A stretch of DNA of 53,395 nucleotides from Chloroflexus islandicus (lineage in GTDB: Bacteria > Chloroflexota > Chloroflexia > Chloroflexales > Chloroflexaceae): positions 1-53,395 of the forward strand of contig NZ_LWQS01000056.1 of the NCBI RefSeq assembly GCF_001650695.1, read 5' to 3'. Under the pieces are notes generated by a model. That model was not told the origin of the DNA. It did not search any database and saw only the letters and a list, made by a program, of their open reading frames with translations. The position numbers were made by a program, and so were the translations under genes. Below, in pieces: positions 44,109-52,435 of the stretch; position 1 is the stretch's first letter, and each line of letters begins with the position of its first letter.

Positions 44109-45452
44109 TTGGAGGACCCCGGCCCTAGTTCGCTGATGATCGGCATTGGCCTGTGCCTCATGTTCCTCGGCATTACCTCGGCAGCCGATACGGTCTTGAT
44201 GACGGTGAGCCGTCCGCGCCTGAGCGCCCTGCTCGCCTCGGCTGGTCTTGGCTCGCGCCGCTTCACAGCCCATTTCCTCGATGAACCGTACCGGATCAAG
44301 TCGGCTATTATCTTTCTGAATGCCGTTTTGACCATCACCGTAACCGCGCTGACCATCCAACTCACCGCGCCGTATGGCGCCAACGCGATGATCGGCGGTC
44401 TAGCCACCCTGCTGTTTGCGATTCTGTTGCTCAGCGAAGTGGTGGCCAAGGCGCTCGCGCGCCGCAACCCCGACACCACCGTGGTGGTGCTAGCCCGCCC
44501 GCTGGTGATCGTCGCCACGATCTTGTGGCCGTTAATGGCCGTGATCAACGCCATTACCCGTCCCATTTTCACCCTCTTGAGCGGCAAACCGGCCCCGCCG
44601 ACGCCATTGGTGACGGAAGAAGAGCTGCGCCTGATGATGAGCGCCGGTGAAGAGGCGGGTTGGATCGAGCACGAAGAGCGTGAGATGATCGAGGGTGTGA
44701 TGGATTTTGGCGATACGCTGGTGCGCGAGATTATGATCCCGCGGGTTGATGTGGCTGCGCTCGAAGTCAATAGCTCGCTTGAGCGCGCGCTCGATATGGC
44801 GATCACTCGCGGCCACTCGCGCATTCCGGTCTACGAAGAGACGATCGACAATGTGGTCGGCATTCTGTACGCCAAAGACCTCATCCCCGTCTTGCGCGAC
44901 GGCAAGCGCGATACACCGCTGCGCGATCTGCTGCGCCCGGCCTATTTTGTGCCGGTGACGATGAAGGTCAAGGCGCTCTTGGAAGATTTGCAACGCCGGC
45001 GCGTTCACATGGCGATCGTGGTTGATGAATACGGCGGCACCGCCGGCATTGTCACCCTAGAGGATTTGATCGAGCAGATCGTGGGCGAAATCCGCGACGA
45101 GTACGACACCGAAGAGCCGGCGATTGTGGAAGTAGGGCCGCGCGAGTTCATCGTCGATGCCCGTGTGCCGATTGATGATGTGGCCGAACTGCTGGAAGTC
45201 GAATTCCCGGAAACGACTGCCGACCGGATTGGCGGCTTGGTGTACGAGCAGTTGGGGCGGATTCCGCGGGTGGGTGACGAAGTGACATGCGGTGATGTCA
45301 CGATCACGGTGCTCTCATTGAAAGGCATCCGCGCTGAACGGTTGCGCATTGTGCGGCAAACGCCGGAAGAGGTAGAGGCGGCAGCGCCGGCGGAGGCCGA
45401 GAAGCCTATGTTGCCGCTGACCAAAGAAGCGCATGGATCAAGCAGTCCTTGA
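44109..45452 (+). CDS. DUF21-CBS-CorC/HlyC membrane protein
   Basis: A 447-residue protein of the CorC/HlyC family. A DUF21 domain with four helices (about 1-150), a CBS pair (PRVDVAALEVNSSLERALDM... VVDEYGGTAGIVTLEDLIEQIVGEI), then a CorC_HlyC domain at the C-terminus. These act in Mg/Co transport or toxin-related processes; function here is unproven. I choose a TTG start at 44109, because AAGGAGG (44093-44099) abuts an ATG at 44100 with no spacer but sits 9 nt before this TTG. The stop overlaps cdd by 20 bp. Confidence 0.88.
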   Translation: MEDPGPSSLMIGIGLCLMFLGITSAADTVLMTVSRPRLSALLASAGLGSRRFTAHFLDEPYRIKSAIIFLNAVLTITVTALTIQLTAPYGANAMIGGLATLLFAILLLSEVVAKALARRNPDTTVVVLARPLVIVATILWPLMAVINAITRPIFTLLSGKPAPPTPLVTEEELRLMMSAGEEAGWIEHEEREMIEGVMDFGDTLVREIMIPRVDVAALEVNSSLERALDMAITRGHSRIPVYEETIDNVVGILYAKDLIPVLRDGKRDTPLRDLLRPAYFVPVTMKVKALLEDLQRRRVHMAIVVDEYGGTAGIVTLEDLIEQIVGEIRDEYDTEEPAIVEVGPREFIVDARVPIDDVAELLEVEFPETTADRIGGLVYEQLGRIPRVGDEVTCGDVTITVLSLKGIRAERLRIVRQTPEEVEAAAPAEAEKPMLPLTKEAHGSSSP

Positions 45453-45843
45453 TCGACTCGTGGCCGCAGCGTTAGCGGCCCAAAGCCGCGCCTACGCACC
45501 CTATTCGCAGTTTGCCGTTGGCGCAGCCGTACTCACGGCGGATGGGCACATCTTTAGCGGCGCAAACATTGAGAATGCCTCGTACCCGCTGACCATCTGC
45601 GCCGAGCGGGTGGCGCTATTCAGCGCGCACATGGCCGCTGCCGGGCCGGTGACGGCGCTAGCAGTGGTGACGCCGACCGCCACCGTCGCCAGCCCATGCG
45701 GCGCGTGCCGGCAGGTGATCTTTGAGTTAGCGCCGCGCGCGCAGATCATTCTGCTCAACGCCGATGCCAGCGAACGCCGCCTCACCACGCCGGCTGAGTT
45801 GTTGCCCTACGGTTTTGGCCCTGACCAACTGCGGGGGGAGTGA
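45433..45843 (+). CDS. cdd: Cytidine deaminase
   Basis: A 136-residue zinc enzyme that converts cytidine to uridine in pyrimidine salvage. The active-site Glu and first Cys are in ICAERVALF. The other zinc cysteines are in SPCGACRQVI. GANIENASYPLTICAE is the standard approach. Length is normal. It overlaps the end of the CorC gene by 20 bp, so the two are coupled. A stem-loop follows. Confidence 0.94.
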   Translation: MDQAVLDRLVAAALAAQSRAYAPYSQFAVGAAVLTADGHIFSGANIENASYPLTICAERVALFSAHMAAAGPVTALAVVTPTATVASPCGACRQVIFELAPRAQIILLNADASERRLTTPAELLPYGFGPDQLRGE

Positions 45844-45856
45844 GCGCAGGCGACAG

Positions 45857-45893
45857 GGATGGATGACGGCAGCTACCCTGCCGCCATCCATCC
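45857..45893. terminator. Bidirectional terminator between cdd and a convergent gene
   Basis: GGATGGATG-A-CGGCAG and its near complement form a 15-bp stem with one mismatch and a 5-nt loop. Lies between the convergent genes ending at 45843 and 45950. Confidence 0.6.
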
Positions 45894-45949
45894 GGTGACG
45901 CCACCTTTGGCAGCGAGCGCCATCCGGGTAAACCCTTCGCGATTGGGTG

Positions 45950-46597
45950 TTATTGCCGCTTGCTGCTATCCGGCGGGGTCTCCGGCATCGGCAACAGCGG
46001 CGCGACCGGCTCGACCAGCCGGTCGACAATCGCGCTAAGCCGGGTGAACTGCGGTCCCAGTTCGGTCTCGGCAAGCGGGATGTTCACCGGCACATCAAGT
46101 TCAACCGGGATCGATGTCACCAGCTTGACATTCATATTCAAATCGACCGGCAACTCAAGCCCGGCGGGCAAGACAATCGCCACGCTGGCATTGAGATTGC
46201 CGCCGCCGCCGGGAAACGCGATTTGGGCCGGCGCCTGCAACGAAACCGGCTCGGTCAACTTCACCACATTGCGCTCGGTCATAATCGTTGCGCCATTGAT
46301 CGGCACATCCAGCTCGATCGGCAAGCGTGTGCTTAGCGGCACCGTGTAGACAATCGTCGCTGACTCAAGATGGTTCACGACATCTTGCAGCTCAGCCAGA
46401 TTATTGGCGGCGAAGGCCGGCAAATTCTCGGCCAATTGCGCCACTTGGCGCTGGTTCATCGCCAAAATCCCAATCACAATCCCTAGCACCACCAGCAGCA
46501 CCGCGTTCATGATGAACGATGTCCAGATCAGCGCTTTGTAGAGGGGGGCAATGCGCGCATAACGCTTGACGGGGCGAGGCGTGGTTTCGTTGCTCAT
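45950..46597 (-). CDS. Membrane-anchored protein of unknown function
   Basis: A 215-residue protein with one membrane segment (about residues 18-46) and a beta-rich outer part. The outer part has recurring units: LPIELDVPINGATIM, VSLQAPAQIAF, LPVDLNMNVKL, IPVELDVPVNIPLAETELG. These could be internal repeats of a short beta motif. No family recognised. The start at 46597 (MSNETTP) has TAGGAGGA 7 nt upstream; a longer frame to 46744 crosses the SRP RNA. The SRP RNA promoter is divergent from it. Confidence 0.7.
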   Translation of the reverse strand: MSNETTPRPVKRYARIAPLYKALIWTSFIMNAVLLVVLGIVIGILAMNQRQVAQLAENLPAFAANNLAELQDVVNHLESATIVYTVPLSTRLPIELDVPINGATIMTERNVVKLTEPVSLQAPAQIAFPGGGGNLNASVAIVLPAGLELPVDLNMNVKLVTSIPVELDVPVNIPLAETELGPQFTRLSAIVDRLVEPVAPLLPMPETPPDSSKRQ

Positions 46598-46626
46598 GCA
46601 TCCTCCTACAACTACAGTTGTCTCGA

Positions 46627-46635
46627 ATAATACCA
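46627..46635 (-). promoter_or_regulatory. Extended -10 for the membrane-anchored gene
   Basis: Minus-strand TGG-TATTAT, 30 bp before the ATG at 46597. No good -35. Confidence 0.45.
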
Positions 46636-46657
46636 CGCCTATTCGTAGATGCAAGAG

Positions 46658-46685
46658 TTGCGCAATCGCGATTTTGGGGTATAAT
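46658..46685 (+). promoter_or_regulatory. Promoter for the SRP RNA
   Basis: TTGCGC, 16-bp spacer, perfect TATAAT. A start near 46691 agrees with the 5' end of the RNA set by its closing helix. Confidence 0.6.
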
Positions 46686-46690
46686 GAACT

Positions 46691-46782
46691 AGTGCCGCGA
46701 ACGGCAGATACTTGCGGAACCCCGCCAGGACCGAGAGGTAGCAACGGTACGCGAGTTCCTCTGGGTGTTCGCGGCGCTTTGT
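46691..46782 (+). ncRNA. ffs: Signal recognition particle RNA (4.5S-type)
   Basis: About 90 nt. AGTGCCGCGAAC at the 5' end pairs with GTTCGCGGCGCT at 46767-46778 (12 bp, one G-U). The apical part has AGGACC-GAGA-GGTAGCAACGGT, which matches the SRP S-domain pattern, with a GAGA tetraloop and the AGCA side. TTTGTTTTT follows, so it is a small bacterial SRP RNA. It is upstream of no matching gene. A frame through it (46566-46832) is not a protein. Confidence 0.85.
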
Positions 46783-46844
46783 TTTTGGCCGGTGCGAAGC
46801 AGGTTGAGGAGACGCTGTTGCCGGCTAGCTAAAAGCCGGATACG

Positions 46845-49802
46845 CTAAGCGCGATCATCGGCGACAATCGCCGCCGCCAGTTCGGCCAACAACGGCGTAC
46901 CACCCATGCGCTGCAACATCGGCACAACCAAGCTCAGCGCATGAAACATTTCCTCGCGCCCAATCGCCGCCTTGGCCAGTGTGCTCGCCAGCCGGTGCAG
47001 CGTTATCGGATCGGATGGATCGAGCGCCGCTACGATCGCCAATTCAGCGCGCACCCGTTCATTGCGGCGGCGAATCCGGCGCGCAATAGCGGCAGCCGTT
47101 GTCACCTCGCCACGTTCGACGAGCGCAACAGCCAAGGCTGCGCGGTAGCGATTGCGCGCCTCGCCAGCCAGCAATGCTTCAGCCAAACGGTCGGCCAAGC
47201 CGGTATCGGTTGCCGCCAACAACGGCGCAATCATAACCAACGCCCGCCCGCGTTCGGCAGCCACCTCGATTGCGCGGATCATATCGACGGCAACCAGCAC
47301 ATCACCAGCCCGCGCGCGCGCAATCGCTAGATCAGCGCTGGTACGCGCCCGCTGGTCGTCGGCCACAATCGCCGCGGCTTGCGCGCTCGCCGCCTCCCAA
47401 TCACCGATAGCGGCCAAAGCGCGCGCAATTTCGTCGCGGGCCCAGTCACGCTCATCATCATCGGTCATCGCAGCCAACACCTCTTGCGCGCCGGCGTAAT
47501 CACCGGCCTGCGCGCAGGCTACCGCGACCCGCGACAAGGCGCGCTCCAATTCTTCGCCGCTTAACTGATACGCAATCGCCAGCGCCCGATCCTTACGGCC
47601 AATGGCGGCGTGGGCCGAAGCCAAGGCCGCAAGCAAGATCGGTCGATCTTCGCCTTGCAAGGCATCGATCTCGCGTGTTGCGCGCTCGGTGGCGAGATTG
47701 GCGACCAACCCTTGCAACAACAACCGCAACTCAAGGAGCGTCGTTACCCGTAACTCGCGGTTGCTAATCCGTTCGGCGGCAGCCAGCGCATCACCGTCCT
47801 TCTCGGCCAGCGCAAAGACCCGGGCAAGGCGGGCTAAGCCCCGATCACGCTGATGCGGGCTAGCCAAGGCCGCTATGCGTTGTAACGCCGCCTCTTCGTT
47901 ACGCAACGCAAGGTCACATGCCAACTCAATCTCGGCCCATGCCCGCGCCGTCTCCACCTTCAATTCTTCGAGCAGCATCTCGCCCCGTGGATCGCCGATC
48001 CGGGCTAGTGCAACCGCCACTTCAGCCTGCGCCCATGCGGCCCGGTTCTCGTGCAGAATCGCGCGCGACAGCCGCCATGCGTGGTCATACTGGCCATCGG
48101 CCAATAACCGGCGCACGACCAGCGTCTCAACGTGAGCGCGCCGTTCGAGCAGATCGATCTGTTCAGCGCACGCCAAGGCCCGCTCAATATCCCCCGCCTC
48201 AAGACATGCCGTCGCCAAGGCCTCGATCGCCTGATCGCGCGCATCGCGCCATGCCCGTGACACCGGTTGCGCCTCAAGATCGAGCGCGCGCGAGAGCAGC
48301 CGCATGGCGGCGCTGCGCATATTGACGCTATAGCACGCCTCACCGAGCTGGCGCAGCACAGCGGCTTTCGGCACGCCATCGGGCAATTGCTCGACGATGG
48401 CCGTCACCCGGCGCAGGCTGCCCTCGCGACCACCGGTTTGAACCGCAGTGAGGAATGCCGCCGTCACCAATTCACCGCTCAGTTGGCGAGCCCGGGTCGC
48501 GAGGGTACCGGTGATCGCCGCGGTGCGGGCTAAGGCTAACGGTGAGCCATGCGCGGCATCGTGCAGCATCCACCCGGCATCGCGCAACGCGCCTGCCAAG
48601 CCTTCGCGCAACTCGCGTTCGCGCAACCACGCAGTTTGGTCAGCAGTCGGCAGATGAGCCGGTCGCTGAGCCGGCGGGCACAGCGCGGTATGGCGCGCCA
48701 ATTGGCGCACAAGGTACCGGTTCACCGGATCGAGGGGATTGCGCCGCAAGCGTTCGGCGCACCACTGCGCCAATTCACCGTGAGCGGCATCCATCTCACG
48801 GGGCACGTGGCGCGCCAGAAAGAGGCGCACAGCGCGATGAGCATAACGCACCAGCAACAGAGAATCTTCATCGCTCAAGCGACGAAGGTTGATATGCACC
48901 AGTCCCTGCTCTTCCCACCGATCGAGCACCAAATGCGGATACTCGGCGCTAATCTCGGCCAGCGCCGCTACTGGCACCGGTTCGCCGCTCGCAGCCAGCA
49001 ACACCGCCAGCCGCCGTTCGGTTGGGCTCAGCGCTTGCCACCAATCCAGCAGCAAATGGTTTAAATCGGCAGGCAGATCGGCGCTCGTGAGCAACCCGAG
49101 ATGGAGCCAGCGTTCAGCCCAGCTCAAGTAGAGCAGATTACCCTGCGCCGCGGCTAGCAACGGCGCGCGCCATGCCAGCGGACAATGGCGCCGTTCGAGC
49201 AAGGCCGTCTGGGTTTGGATCAACTCACGATCAGCAGCAGGTAAAACGAGACGCGCATCCGGTTCGACTGGCAATGAACCGTGCATCACCAGCGTCACCC
49301 CGGCGGGGAGATCAAACGGCAACGGCAGGGGTAGCGAGCGTAACGGCTGCCGATCGCGGTCGGGAGCGCTGACCAGCAACACCAACGGCTGGGAAGGATC
49401 GGCCACTTCGGCCAACAGCCGTTCACACGCGGCCGGATCGGTCAGCGCCGCTGGATCGATCAACGGGAGCGAGGGCCGGCGCAGAGCAGCTATTTGAGCG
49501 TAGAACGCCAGTGCGCCGCCGCCGTCATCATCATCGGCTAGCCAGAGCGGCCAATCGTAGCGTACCGCCAATTGGCAGAGCAAGGTCGTTGCGCCAGCGC
49601 CGATCGGCGCCTCGAGGGCGACAATCCCTTGCTGATCGCGCACCGTGGCGACCGCAGCATCAAGCAACGCCGGCCGGTCGATCGCCGAGCGCAAGCATGC
49701 CTGCACCCGTTCTTGCTGCGCGCGCAACGCCGGCGCGACGGTGGCGTAAAGTTCGCTAAATTGCTCGACAGCGCGAAAGGCGCGCGGTACTATTGGCGTC
49801 AT
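46845..49802 (-). CDS. Large helical-repeat protein with a degenerate NTPase P-loop
   Basis: A 985-residue cytosolic protein. About residues 50-250 look like an AAA/STAND NTPase, but the Walker A is IGAGATTLL (about 67-75), where the GK[ST] lysine is Ala71, and PLVLLVSAPDRD lacks the usual Asp-Asp/Glu. So nucleotide binding is doubtful. The rest (about 300-985) is long runs of Ala-rich helical repeats, TPR- or HEAT-like, with repeated RARxxAxAxxAxAxxGD units. ATG at 49802 is chosen; a TATAGT lies about 10 nt upstream, so the mRNA may have almost no leader. Partner and function unknown. Confidence 0.7.
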   Translation of the reverse strand: MTPIVPRAFRAVEQFSELYATVAPALRAQQERVQACLRSAIDRPALLDAAVATVRDQQGIVALEAPIGAGATTLLCQLAVRYDWPLWLADDDDGGGALAFYAQIAALRRPSLPLIDPAALTDPAACERLLAEVADPSQPLVLLVSAPDRDRQPLRSLPLPLPFDLPAGVTLVMHGSLPVEPDARLVLPAADRELIQTQTALLERRHCPLAWRAPLLAAAQGNLLYLSWAERWLHLGLLTSADLPADLNHLLLDWWQALSPTERRLAVLLAASGEPVPVAALAEISAEYPHLVLDRWEEQGLVHINLRRLSDEDSLLLVRYAHRAVRLFLARHVPREMDAAHGELAQWCAERLRRNPLDPVNRYLVRQLARHTALCPPAQRPAHLPTADQTAWLRERELREGLAGALRDAGWMLHDAAHGSPLALARTAAITGTLATRARQLSGELVTAAFLTAVQTGGREGSLRRVTAIVEQLPDGVPKAAVLRQLGEACYSVNMRSAAMRLLSRALDLEAQPVSRAWRDARDQAIEALATACLEAGDIERALACAEQIDLLERRAHVETLVVRRLLADGQYDHAWRLSRAILHENRAAWAQAEVAVALARIGDPRGEMLLEELKVETARAWAEIELACDLALRNEEAALQRIAALASPHQRDRGLARLARVFALAEKDGDALAAAERISNRELRVTTLLELRLLLQGLVANLATERATREIDALQGEDRPILLAALASAHAAIGRKDRALAIAYQLSGEELERALSRVAVACAQAGDYAGAQEVLAAMTDDDERDWARDEIARALAAIGDWEAASAQAAAIVADDQRARTSADLAIARARAGDVLVAVDMIRAIEVAAERGRALVMIAPLLAATDTGLADRLAEALLAGEARNRYRAALAVALVERGEVTTAAAIARRIRRRNERVRAELAIVAALDPSDPITLHRLASTLAKAAIGREEMFHALSLVVPMLQRMGGTPLLAELAAAIVADDRA

Positions 49803-49811
49803 CGGGTATGT

Positions 49812-49820
49812 ACTATACCA
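49812..49820 (-). promoter_or_regulatory. Extended -10 with start near the ATG (near-leaderless)
   Basis: Minus-strand TGG-TATAGT. The transcript would start at about 49804-49806, 2-4 nt from the ATG at 49802. No ribosome site is seen upstream. Confidence 0.45.
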
Positions 49821-49838
49821 CACCCTTGCTAAAACAGT

Positions 49839-49867
49839 GTACGGGCACAGCGCTGCTGTGCCCGTAC
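49839..49867 (-). terminator. Hairpin after rplL
   Basis: GTACGGGCACAGC-GCT-GCTGTGCCCGTAC, 13-bp stem with 3-nt loop, 26 bp past the rplL stop. Belongs to the GGGCACAGC family. Confidence 0.6.
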
Positions 49868-49892
49868 CAACTCAAAGGTGCGGCAAACCGGC

Positions 49893-50291
49893 TTACTTCA
49901 CCTCAACCACAGCGCCGACTTCGGTCAGCTTGGCCTTGGCCGCCTCAGCCTCTTCCTTGCTCACACCCTCGCGCACCGGCTTGGGCGCACCCTCAACCAG
50001 ATCCTTCGCCTCCTTCAGGCCAAGGCTGGTCAGCTCGCGCACCACCTTAATGACCTGAATCCTGTTGGGGCCAGCCTCCTTGAGGATGACATCAAACTCA
50101 GTCTTCTCCTCAACCGGAGCGGCAGCGGCAGCGCCATCACCGGCGGCAGCCACCGGCGCAGCCACACCCATCGCCATCACCGGCGCTGCTGCGGTCACGC
50201 CCCACTTCTCCTCCATCTTCTTCTTCAGCTCGACCAGCTCGAGGACATTCAGGCCCTCGATCATCTCGATAATCGAATCAATCTTCGACAT
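49893..50291 (-). CDS. rplL: 50S ribosomal protein L7/L12
   Basis: A 132-residue L7/L12. The N-terminal dimer part ([26 protein letters not shown]) is followed by an Ala/Pro hinge and the C-terminal domain ([45 protein letters not shown]). Length and residues are normal. AAAGGAG precedes the start by about 10 nt. A large palindrome lies between it and rplJ. It is the last gene of the ribosomal operon. Confidence 0.97.
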   Translation of the reverse strand: MSKIDSIIEMIEGLNVLELVELKKKMEEKWGVTAAAPVMAMGVAAPVAAAGDGAAAAAPVEEKTEFDVILKEAGPNRIQVIKVVRELTSLGLKEAKDLVEGAPKPVREGVSKEEAEAAKAKLTEVGAVVEVK

Positions 50292-50340
50292 GGTATGTAT
50301 ACTCCTTTATGTGATACTAATAACCTAATTCCCGGTACGG

Positions 50341-50380
50341 GCACAGCGTTGCTGTGCCCAACGGCACAGCAACGCTGTGC
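50341..50380. repeat. Palindrome between rplJ and rplL
   Basis: An 18-bp arm GCACAGCGTTGCTGTGCC and its exact complement separated by CAAC. It is built from two overlapping members of the GGGCACAGC/GGCACAGC hairpin family and can fold as a large cruciform or mRNA stem between the two ribosomal genes. Confidence 0.85.
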
Positions 50381-50389
50381 CGCTACGAA

Positions 50390-50932
50390 TTACGAATTCT
50401 GCGGCTGCAATTGATCAATCCGGGCCTGCAAGACGTACAGCACATTGGAGATCGCGGCGTTGAGCACGCCAACCACACCGGAAACCGGCGCTGCGATTCC
50501 GCCGACCACCTGTGCCAGCGCCTGCTCGCGCGACGGCAGCTTCGTCACCTGCTCGAGGGCATCGGCTGGCAGCAGCGTCTTGCCGAGCAACGCGCCACGG
50601 ACAGTAAAGCTCTTGTTGCCCGACTTGAGATAATCGAGCAGCGCCTTGGCCACCTTGCCAGCATCATCGTATGCAAAGGTCACCGCGGTGGGGCCAGAGA
50701 GCAACGAATCAAGCGCCTCGCGACCGGTATGATTGGCGGCAATCTTGAGCAGCGTATTCTTCGCCACCACGACCTCGCCGCCGTGCTCGCGCAGCTTCCG
50801 GCGCAGTTCAGTCATATCAGCCACGCTCATGCCGCGACCATCGCCACGATAGTCGGCCACCACGACCAACTGGGCGCGGCTCAGCTTCTCGGTCAGCTCA
50901 TGCACTGTTTCAATTTTGCGCTGCGTTGGCAT
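50390..50932 (-). CDS. rplJ: 50S ribosomal protein L10
   Basis: A 180-residue L10. It has the RNA-binding N-terminus (MPTQRKIETVHELTEKLSRAQLVVVADYRG), then AKNTLLKIAANHTG and PVSGVVGVLNAAISNVLYVLQARIDQL. Length is normal. GAGGAGGTGA lies 6 nt before the ATG. A leader with an attenuator-like hairpin lies upstream. Confidence 0.96.
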   Translation of the reverse strand: MPTQRKIETVHELTEKLSRAQLVVVADYRGDGRGMSVADMTELRRKLREHGGEVVVAKNTLLKIAANHTGREALDSLLSGPTAVTFAYDDAGKVAKALLDYLKSGNKSFTVRGALLGKTLLPADALEQVTKLPSREQALAQVVGGIAAPVSGVVGVLNAAISNVLYVLQARIDQLQPQNS

Positions 50933-50962
50933 CTATCTCACCTCCTCTCTGTTGAAGTCACA

Positions 50963-50999
50963 ATAAAAATGGTCGCTCGCGTCCTGAGACCGAGCGACC
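50963..50999 (-). promoter_or_regulatory. L10-leader attenuator hairpin
   Basis: On the minus strand GGTCGCTCG-N11-CGAGCGACC is followed by ATTTTTATT, a terminator shape 31-67 nt upstream of rplJ. It lies at the end of a leader of about 220 nt (50941-51155). It fits the known L10 leader control, where L10-L12 bound to the leader favours termination. Confidence 0.7.
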
Positions 51000-51155
51000 G
51001 AGATGAGCGCAGCCAAACACTGCGCACTATCGACAGAGCGAGCACAACGCTCACGACTATCGCACCTCAGACGCCACCTCGGCCGGCGGCCCAACGGGCC
51101 ATTAGGAGCGCATGCTCACCGGCTGTCTCAGGCAGCTATGAGATATATTCACCTA

Positions 51156-51869
51156 TTACGGCTTAAAGGTTTGCGCCGCTGCCGGATCAACCGGCACACC
51201 GGGACCCATCGTGCTGGTCAGGGTCACGGTACGGATATACGTTCCTTTCGCACCACTTGGCTTCGCTGCCTTGACTGCATCCATCAAGGCGACAAAATTT
51301 TCGGCCAACTGCTGCGGGGTAAAGCTCACCTTCCCGATCGCCACGTGCAAAATACCGGTTTTGTCATTGCGGAACTCAACACGACCACCCTTCACTTCGC
51401 GGATGGTGCGAGCGAGATCAGCAGCCGGCACAATCGTACCGCTCTTGGGGTTCGGCATCAGACCGCGGGGACCGAGCTTGCGGCCAATGCGACCAACCTT
51501 CCCCATCATATCGGGGGTTGCAATCGCCACATCGAAATCAAAGAAATTCTCGCGATCGATCTTGGCAATCAAGTCATCGCCACCGGCGTAATCAGCGCCG
51601 GCATCGAGCGCTGCCTGCACCGCCTCACCTTGGGCGAAGACGAGCACCCGCACCGTCTTACCGGTACCGTGGGGCAATGCAACCGTCGTGCGGATATTCT
51701 GATCAGCGTGACGCGGATCGATGCCAAGGCGCAGGTGCGCTTCGACCGTCGCATCAAACTTGGCATACGACGTCTCTTTCACCAGCGCCAGTGCCTCGGC
51801 TGGGGTATAGAGACGCGAGCGATCAATCTTCGCCAGCGCGGCGAGATACTTTTTTCCGTGCTTTGGCAT
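51156..51869 (-). CDS. rplA: 50S ribosomal protein L1
   Basis: A 237-residue L1, with [39 protein letters not shown] and the [19 protein letters not shown] end. L1 represses its own operon in many bacteria. The start at 51869 (MPKHG) has GGAGTG upstream. The longer frame to 51923 is not supported. Confidence 0.97.
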   Translation of the reverse strand: MPKHGKKYLAALAKIDRSRLYTPAEALALVKETSYAKFDATVEAHLRLGIDPRHADQNIRTTVALPHGTGKTVRVLVFAQGEAVQAALDAGADYAGGDDLIAKIDRENFFDFDVAIATPDMMGKVGRIGRKLGPRGLMPNPKSGTIVPAADLARTIREVKGGRVEFRNDKTGILHVAIGKVSFTPQQLAENFVALMDAVKAAKPSGAKGTYIRTVTLTSTMGPGVPVDPAAAQTFKP

Positions 51870-51926
51870 GGTAACACTCCGGGTGGTGATGGCGGATCGA
51901 TTGATCCTCCCACCAACTAACAACGC

Positions 51927-52352
51927 TTATTCAACGATCTTGATGCCCATGCTGCGGGCAGTGCCGGCAATAATCCGTTCCGCCGCCTCGATATCATTCG
52001 CATTCATATCGGGCAGCTTCTGCTGGGCAATCTGGCGCAACTGGGCACGAGTAATAGAGCCCACCGTCGTGCGCTTCGGATTGCTCGCGCCTTTCTGAAT
52101 GCCAGCAGCCTTGCGCAACAGGTCAGCAGCCGGCGGCGTCAACAGGCGTGCAACGAAGGAGCGATCGCTATAGATCGTGATTTCGACCGGGACAATGCTG
52201 CCGGCTTGTGAAGCCGACTTCTCATTGTACTCCTTCACGAACGCCATGATATTAATGCCGTACTGGCCGAGCGCCGGGCCAACGGGCGGCGCCGGGGTCG
52301 CCTTACCGGCCGGCAATTGCAGCTTGACAACTGCGACAAGTTTCTTAGCCAC
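51927..52352 (-). CDS. rplK: 50S ribosomal protein L11
   Basis: A 141-residue L11, with [34 protein letters not shown], the family start, and [23 protein letters not shown]. It begins with GTG at 52352, with AAGGAGTAG 5 nt upstream. rplA follows 57 bp later. Confidence 0.97.
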   Translation of the reverse strand: MAKKLVAVVKLQLPAGKATPAPPVGPALGQYGINIMAFVKEYNEKSASQAGSIVPVEITIYSDRSFVARLLTPPAADLLRKAAGIQKGASNPKRTTVGSITRAQLRQIAQQKLPDMNANDIEAAERIIAGTARSMGIKIVE

Positions 52353-52435
52353 AACACTACTCCTTACATAGCGGGAAGCAGTGGAATGCTTCCCTCCCTC
52401 GCGCAGCCGGCGAGGTCACGGACAACGGAACAACC

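Noticed and set aside
46566-46832. 88-residue plus-strand frame across the SRP RNA
   Set aside because: The segment folds as SRP RNA with a promoter and terminator, and the peptide has no similarity to proteins.
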